A DNA stretch of 64,000 nt from Commensalibacter oyaizuii (GTDB lineage: Bacteria > Pseudomonadota > Alphaproteobacteria > Acetobacterales > Acetobacteraceae), in the NCBI RefSeq assembly GCF_029953265.1, contig NZ_JASBAO010000001.1:496001-560000 (forward strand), read 5' to 3'. Positions 59,982-64,000 of this stretch are shown here, piece after piece. Each line of letters begins with the position of its first letter. The stretch's first letter is position 1. The notes below the pieces were generated by a model. It was not told the origin of the DNA. It worked only from the letters and a program-made list of their open reading frames with translations, and did no database searches. The position numbers and the translations under genes were made by a program.

Positions 59982-60569
59982 ATGATTTTACTTATCGATA
60001 ACTACGACAGTTTCACCTATAATCTTGTTCAATATTTTGGTGATTTGGGTCATCAATGTATTGTTCATCGAAACGATACCATTACCGTTCAAGATGCTAT
60101 GGCTTTAAAACCAGAGGCCATCGTGATATCACCAGGTCCCTGCAGCCCATCAGAAGCAGGAATATGCTGCGATTTAATCACAACAGCCGCCAATGAAATC
60201 CCAATCCTAGGAGTATGTTTAGGTCATCAAGCCATTGGACAAGCTTTTGGTGCAAAAGTCGTTAAAGAAAAACCAGCGCATGGTAAGGTGTATCCCATAT
60301 TTCATACAGGGGAAGGAATTTTCAAAGGTTTATCAAACCCTTTGAAAGTTACCCGTTATCACTCTTTGATTGTTGATGTTGATACGTTACCCAACAGCTT
60401 TTTACCAACAGCGTTTACCGAAGACCGTATTTTGATGGCGTTGCATCACAAAGAGCTGCCTATTTATGGTGTACAGTTTCATCCAGAAAGTATAGCTTCA
60501 GAGCAGGGGCATGACTTGTTAAAAAACTTTATGGATATCGCTACCCAATGGAATAAGCAAAAACCTTGA
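59982..60569 (+). CDS. trpG: Anthranilate synthase component II (glutamine amidotransferase)
   Basis: Supplies ammonia to TrpE by hydrolysing glutamine. The 195-residue class I amidotransferase shows [27 protein letters not shown], nucleophile C79 in [15 protein letters not shown], and the His-Glu pair in GVQFHPESI. It lies 76 bases after trpE. Its TGA lies just before the ribosome-binding site of trpD. Such subunits can also serve folate synthesis (PabA), but the trp neighbourhood favours tryptophan. Confidence 0.96.
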   Translation: MILLIDNYDSFTYNLVQYFGDLGHQCIVHRNDTITVQDAMALKPEAIVISPGPCSPSEAGICCDLITTAANEIPILGVCLGHQAIGQAFGAKVVKEKPAHGKVYPIFHTGEGIFKGLSNPLKVTRYHSLIVDVDTLPNSFLPTAFTEDRILMALHHKELPIYGVQFHPESIASEQGHDLLKNFMDIATQWNKQKP

Positions 60570-60583
60570 ATGAAGGAATAAAC

Positions 60584-61660
60584 TTGTCTTTTTCTTTTAC
60601 TCATATTTTAGAACAAGCATTACAAAGAAAAATTTTTTCCTCGCAAGAATCAACGGAAATTTTTAATGCTATTTTATCTGGTCATCTTTCACATTCACAA
60701 ATTGCCGCCTTTTTGGCAGCTTTGCGAATACGTGGTGAAACTATCGAAGAATTGGAAGGCGCTGTACGGGCAATGCGTCATCGTATGCTTGCCCTCCCAA
60801 TCAACGATCCTAAAACTATAGATGTTTGTGGGACAGGCGGGGATGGACACAGTACATTAAATGTTTCAACAGCAGTAAGCTTTGTTCTGGCCGCATTGGG
60901 AATATCAGTAGCCAAACACGGGAATAGAGCGCAATCCTCTAAATCTGGTGGGGTGGATGTGTTGTCAGCATTAAATATCCCCCCTCAAACTGATTTTGTC
61001 GTTTTACAAAATATGCTGCATCAACACAAAATTGCCTTTTTATCGGCTTTTGTGCATCATCCTGCTTTAAAGGATATCAGCATTGTCAGAAAAGAGCTTG
61101 GGATCAGGACGATTTTTAATTTGTTGGGCCCCTTGTCCAATCCTGCAAATGTTAAATACCAAATGATAGGTGTCTATCATCCCAAATGGCTGGAACCCTT
61201 TGTTAATGTTTTACGTAATTTAGGTTCCCAGCGTGTATGGGTCGTACATGGATCTGTCAATTCCATGGAAGGCGAGCAGGGGGTCGATGAAGTTACCTTA
61301 GCTGGCCCTTCTAAGATCATGGCTTTAGAAAATAATAAAATTATTCCAGTCAGCTTGTCCTTACAAGATATCGAAAAAGCTGGGATAACACCAGCACCAT
61401 TATCCGAAATACGTGGCGGATCCCCACAATATAATGCGAATGCTATGCTTGAATTATTTAATGGTCAAAAAGGCCCATATCGTGATACAGTACTGATCAA
61501 CACTGCGATTGCAATGCATATTGTTCAAGACCATTCCTTGATTAATTCCCGTGGTGAAATTGATCCTGTTATTTTAAGTCAACTCATTTCTCACGCTGCC
61601 AGAGTCATTGACAATGGTAAAGCAATAACAATATTAAAATCTATTCAACGAAATTCTTAA
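60584..61660 (+). CDS. trpD: Anthranilate phosphoribosyltransferase
   Basis: Joins anthranilate to phosphoribosyl pyrophosphate. Of 358 residues from the chosen start, visible motifs are DVCGTGGDGHSTLNVSTA (PRPP-binding), KHGNRAQSSKSGGVDVL and GIRTIFNLLGPLSNPA. Start is TTG at 60584 because AAGGAA sits six bases upstream; an earlier in-frame TTG at 60566 overlaps the trpG stop and has no ribosome site. It closes in on trpC with a 21-base gap. Confidence 0.95.
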   Translation: MSFSFTHILEQALQRKIFSSQESTEIFNAILSGHLSHSQIAAFLAALRIRGETIEELEGAVRAMRHRMLALPINDPKTIDVCGTGGDGHSTLNVSTAVSFVLAALGISVAKHGNRAQSSKSGGVDVLSALNIPPQTDFVVLQNMLHQHKIAFLSAFVHHPALKDISIVRKELGIRTIFNLLGPLSNPANVKYQMIGVYHPKWLEPFVNVLRNLGSQRVWVVHGSVNSMEGEQGVDEVTLAGPSKIMALENNKIIPVSLSLQDIEKAGITPAPLSEIRGGSPQYNANAMLELFNGQKGPYRDTVLINTAIAMHIVQDHSLINSRGEIDPVILSQLISHAARVIDNGKAITILKSIQRNS

Positions 61661-61681
61661 AGTATATTACCAGTTATTATC

Positions 61682-62539
61682 ATGAACGAAGTATCCTCAA
61701 CAGACCCAGTCCTAGACGCAATTTTACAATCTGAAAACGAAGTGTCAGATGTGTTGGAGCAAATATGCGCCCGAACCAGAGCAGAAACACAAAAAAGAGC
61801 CAGTGTTAAACCTTTAAAAGAAATTGCTGAAGAAGCAAAAAATAAGAAAACACCCACCCGCGGATTTGCCCGTGTTCTTAAGGAAAAAATGGCAAAAAAG
61901 CAGATGGGACTTATTGCTGAATGTAAAAAGGCCTCTCCTTCTGCTGGTATTATTCGTCAAGAATACGATCCTGCTATGATTGCCGTTCAGTATGAAAACG
62001 CAGGGGCCAGTTGTTTATCTGTTTTGACGGAAAGTGCATATTTTTACGGTAATAACGAAGATTTGAAAGTCGCCAAAGAGGCTTGTTCATTACCCGTCTT
62101 ACGTAAGGATTTTATCCTTGAACCTTGGCAGGTTTATGAAAGCCGTGCCATTGATGCAGACTGTATTTTGATTATTATGGCGGCACTCAAGGATCAGGAG
62201 GCAGCCGAATTGGTTGAATTGGCAACATGTCTTGAATTAGACGTATTGGTTGAAGTTCATAACGAGCAAGAACTAAATCGTGCGCTAGCCTTAGATGTTT
62301 CTCTAATTGGTATTAATAATCGGAATTTACGTACTTTAAAAACTGATATTGCCGTAACGCAAGCACTGGCCCCATTGGTTCCCCCTGATCGAATTATTGT
62401 ATCTGAAAGTGGTTTAAAGACGTTTGATGATATTCACAAAGTACAATCTATAGGTGCCAGTGCTGTTTTGGTGGGCGAAAGTCTATTATCACAACAAAAT
62501 GCAGGGGCAGCAGTCAGAAATTTACTTGGATTAGAGTAA
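61682..62539 (+). CDS. trpC: Indole-3-glycerol phosphate synthase
   Basis: Converts 1-(2-carboxyphenylamino)-1-deoxyribulose 5-phosphate to indole-3-glycerol phosphate. The 285-residue barrel shows IAECKKASPSAGIIR (catalytic Lys/Ser), SVLTE, VLRKDFILEPWQVYESRA, LVEVHNEQEL, IGINNRNLRTL and VSESGL, then GESLL. The first 25 or so residues are an extra polar extension. The TrpF isomerase step lies between TrpD and TrpC but no trpF is in the window. Last gene of trpEGDC. Confidence 0.96.
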   Translation: MNEVSSTDPVLDAILQSENEVSDVLEQICARTRAETQKRASVKPLKEIAEEAKNKKTPTRGFARVLKEKMAKKQMGLIAECKKASPSAGIIRQEYDPAMIAVQYENAGASCLSVLTESAYFYGNNEDLKVAKEACSLPVLRKDFILEPWQVYESRAIDADCILIIMAALKDQEAAELVELATCLELDVLVEVHNEQELNRALALDVSLIGINNRNLRTLKTDIAVTQALAPLVPPDRIIVSESGLKTFDDIHKVQSIGASAVLVGESLLSQQNAGAAVRNLLGLE

Positions 62540-62598
62540 AATATATTTATATTAATTAGGTAAGCAGTTTAATTAGACGATTTACAAGGATGATATAA

Positions 62599-63546
62599 AT
62601 GTCGATTAAAAGAATTGTTGTGCATCATGCCCCAACCAAATCGCATGATCATATTGTAAATGCGTTACCTAAACCTGATTGGATTAAAACCAGAATACGC
62701 CAGTCCTCTGTTTTTGAACAAACCAGCAATCTGGTTAAAAATCATAAACTAAATACGGTTTGTACAGAAGCAGCATGCCCTAATATTGGTGAATGTTGGT
62801 CGCAACGTCATGCAACCGTTATGATACTTGGCAGTATTTGCACCAGAGCATGTGCATTTTGCAATGTCGCAACGGGACGCCCAAACCCCATCGATCACGA
62901 AGAGCCTGAACGCGTTGCCAAGATGGTTCAACAACTAAGCTTACGTCACGTCGTTATCACTTCTGTTGATAGGGATGATCTTCCTGATGGTGGGGCACAA
63001 CATTTTTCAAATGTTATTCATGCAATCAGAAAAGCTTTACCAACAGTAACAATTGAAATTCTGACCCCCGATTTTTTAAGAAAAGATGGGGCTTTACCAA
63101 TCATCAGTAAAGCAAAACCTGATGTATTCAATCACAATATGGAAACTGTCCCGCGTTTGTATCCGACCATTCGCCCTGGGGCACGATATTTCCAATCTAT
63201 GAAATTACTTTACGAAGCTAAATTATTGCAACCCGACGTATTTACAAAATCAGGATTAATGGTTGGACTTGGTGAAAATAAAGAAGAAGTCTTGCAAGTT
63301 ATGGACGACTTACGATGTGCTCAAGTTGATTTTTTAACCATAGGACAATATCTTCAACCAACGCCAAAACATGCTGCAGTTAAGGCATATATCCATCCAG
63401 ATATATTCGAAGAATATGCCCGTATCGCACGTGCCAAAGGCTTTTTACAAGTCAGTGCATCCCCAATGACCCGTTCCTCTTATCATGCTGATGCAGACTT
63501 TGAAATACTTAAAAATAAACGCCGCATTTTATCTGTAACAAATTAA
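62599..63546 (+). CDS. lipA: Lipoyl synthase
   Basis: Radical SAM enzyme that inserts two sulfurs into octanoyl groups to make lipoyl cofactors of 2-oxoacid dehydrogenases. The 315-residue protein has the auxiliary cluster Cys in [12 protein letters not shown], the radical SAM motif CTRACAFC, then [15 protein letters not shown], and the conserved RSSYHAD whose Ser ligates the second cluster. It follows trpC by about 60 bases and precedes the START-domain gene, as in many alphaproteobacteria. Confidence 0.97.
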   Translation: MSIKRIVVHHAPTKSHDHIVNALPKPDWIKTRIRQSSVFEQTSNLVKNHKLNTVCTEAACPNIGECWSQRHATVMILGSICTRACAFCNVATGRPNPIDHEEPERVAKMVQQLSLRHVVITSVDRDDLPDGGAQHFSNVIHAIRKALPTVTIEILTPDFLRKDGALPIISKAKPDVFNHNMETVPRLYPTIRPGARYFQSMKLLYEAKLLQPDVFTKSGLMVGLGENKEEVLQVMDDLRCAQVDFLTIGQYLQPTPKHAAVKAYIHPDIFEEYARIARAKGFLQVSASPMTRSSYHADADFEILKNKRRILSVTN

Positions 63547-63578
63547 TATGTACTCCCAAAATTTTCGGAGATTAACTT

Positions 63579-64000
63579 ATGCCTACCCATGCTGAAAAAC
63601 GCTTTATCGCCCATACGCCAGAGCAGATGTTTAATTTAGTTGCCGCGGTTGACCAGTATCCCGAATTCCTGCCTTGGTGTACGGGTGCTGATATTCGTTA
63701 CAAAGATAAAGAATTATTATTGGCGGACTTAAAAGTAGGGTTCGGACCGTTTAAGGAAGTTTTCGGTAGCCGTGTTGAGCTATTTAAACCCAGTAAAATC
63801 ATTGTGACCTATGATCGCGGGCCTTTAAAATATTTAAGCAATCAATGGCAGTTTTTACCTGATCCAAAAGGATGTGTTATTGATTTTTTTGTTGATTTCG
63901 AATTTAAATCTAAAATTATGCAAAAGGCGATGGGATTGGTATTTAACGAAGCTGTACAAAAAATGGTTTCAGCCTTTGTCAAGAGAGCTGACTTTTGCTA
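63579..64000 (+). CDS. START-domain coenzyme-Q-binding protein (RatA/COQ10 family), cut by the window edge
   Basis: The gene starts at ATG 63579 behind CGGAG and runs to the end of the window without a stop. The 140 visible residues begin MPTHAEKRFIAHTPEQMFNL and contain VAAVDQYPEFLPWC, KVGFGPFKEVFGSRVEL, and VIDFFVDFEFKS with VFNEAVQKMVSAF. This is the RatA/COQ10 pattern of a lipid-binding START-like fold that helps coenzyme Q function in the respiratory chain. E. coli RatA was named a toxin of ribosome association, but the family fold is better explained by quinone binding (inference). Related proteins are only about 150 residues, so little is missing. Confidence 0.88.
   Translation, partial: MPTHAEKRFIAHTPEQMFNLVAAVDQYPEFLPWCTGADIRYKDKELLLADLKVGFGPFKEVFGSRVELFKPSKIIVTYDRGPLKYLSNQWQFLPDPKGCVIDFFVDFEFKSKIMQKAMGLVFNEAVQKMVSAFVKRADFC

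Noticed and set aside
63579-64000. Toxin of a toxin-antitoxin system
   Set aside because: The RatA name is misleading: no antitoxin gene is adjacent, and the START fold next to lipA fits a coenzyme-Q-binding protein better.

Overview
The window is a 64 kb chromosomal piece of an AT-rich alphaproteobacterium. Gene content points to Acetobacteraceae, perhaps a reduced, host-associated acetic acid bacterium such as a Commensalibacter relative. The clues are an AIDA-type repeat protein ending in a Hint domain, the gene order tpiA-secG-pyrG-kdsA-eno-ftsB, the order ppx-rlmE-guaB-(RsmB-like), lipA followed by a coenzyme-Q-binding START gene, and generally low GC. The genus is inference; no rRNA gene is present. 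I see no phage, insertion sequence or CRISPR array.

Layout. 1-7 kb: a PutA without DNA-binding domain, a secreted type-B carboxylesterase and an unrecognised alpha/beta-hydrolase-like protein. 7-9 kb: two tandem lipoproteins and a small DoxX-like protein. 9-15.5 kb, minus strand: isocitrate dehydrogenase, aminopeptidase P, a GNAT acetyltransferase, prmA and a UvrD helicase. 15.6-20.5 kb, plus strand: a RadC-family protein, N-formylglutamate amidohydrolase, aroE-coaE-dnaQ and an LpxR-type lipid A deacylase. 20.5-25.7 kb: acyltransferase, MATE transporter, cysS, a TrmJ-like methyltransferase and an HdeD-like protein. 25.9-29.9 kb: the 1332-residue repeat/Hint protein. 30-38.5 kb: rpsD, prfC, a Nudix gene, tRNA-Gln, ppx, rlmE, guaB and an RsmB-like methyltransferase. 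38.5-44.5 kb: Na+/H+ antiporter, orphan response regulator, xthA, uvrC and pgsA. 45-50 kb: a biotin cluster (bioA divergent from bioF, an alpha/beta hydrolase and a fused bioC-bioD). 50-56 kb: rpmG, ftsB, eno, a DUF3429-like protein, kdsA, pyrG, secG and tpiA. 56-64 kb: a PpiD-like chaperone, trpEGDC, lipA and an incomplete START-domain gene at the edge.

How the genes work together. The biotin block supplies the early (BioC, probable ester hydrolase) and late (BioF, BioA, BioD) steps; only bioB is missing from the window. The trp block covers chorismate to indole-3-glycerol phosphate except the TrpF step, and aroE supplies the shikimate pathway. Many adjacent genes overlap by ATGA, suggesting translational coupling.

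Most worth a second look: the BioC-BioD fusion; a RadC-family protein that has lost its JAMM metal site but is otherwise intact; a hydrolase-fold protein with Cys at the nucleophile position; the leaderless repeat/Hint protein with a recent internal duplication; and mutually exclusive RNA pairings ahead of rpsD. No wholly new multi-gene system is evident. Part 1 starts were adjusted where overlap or ribosome binding sites decide them.
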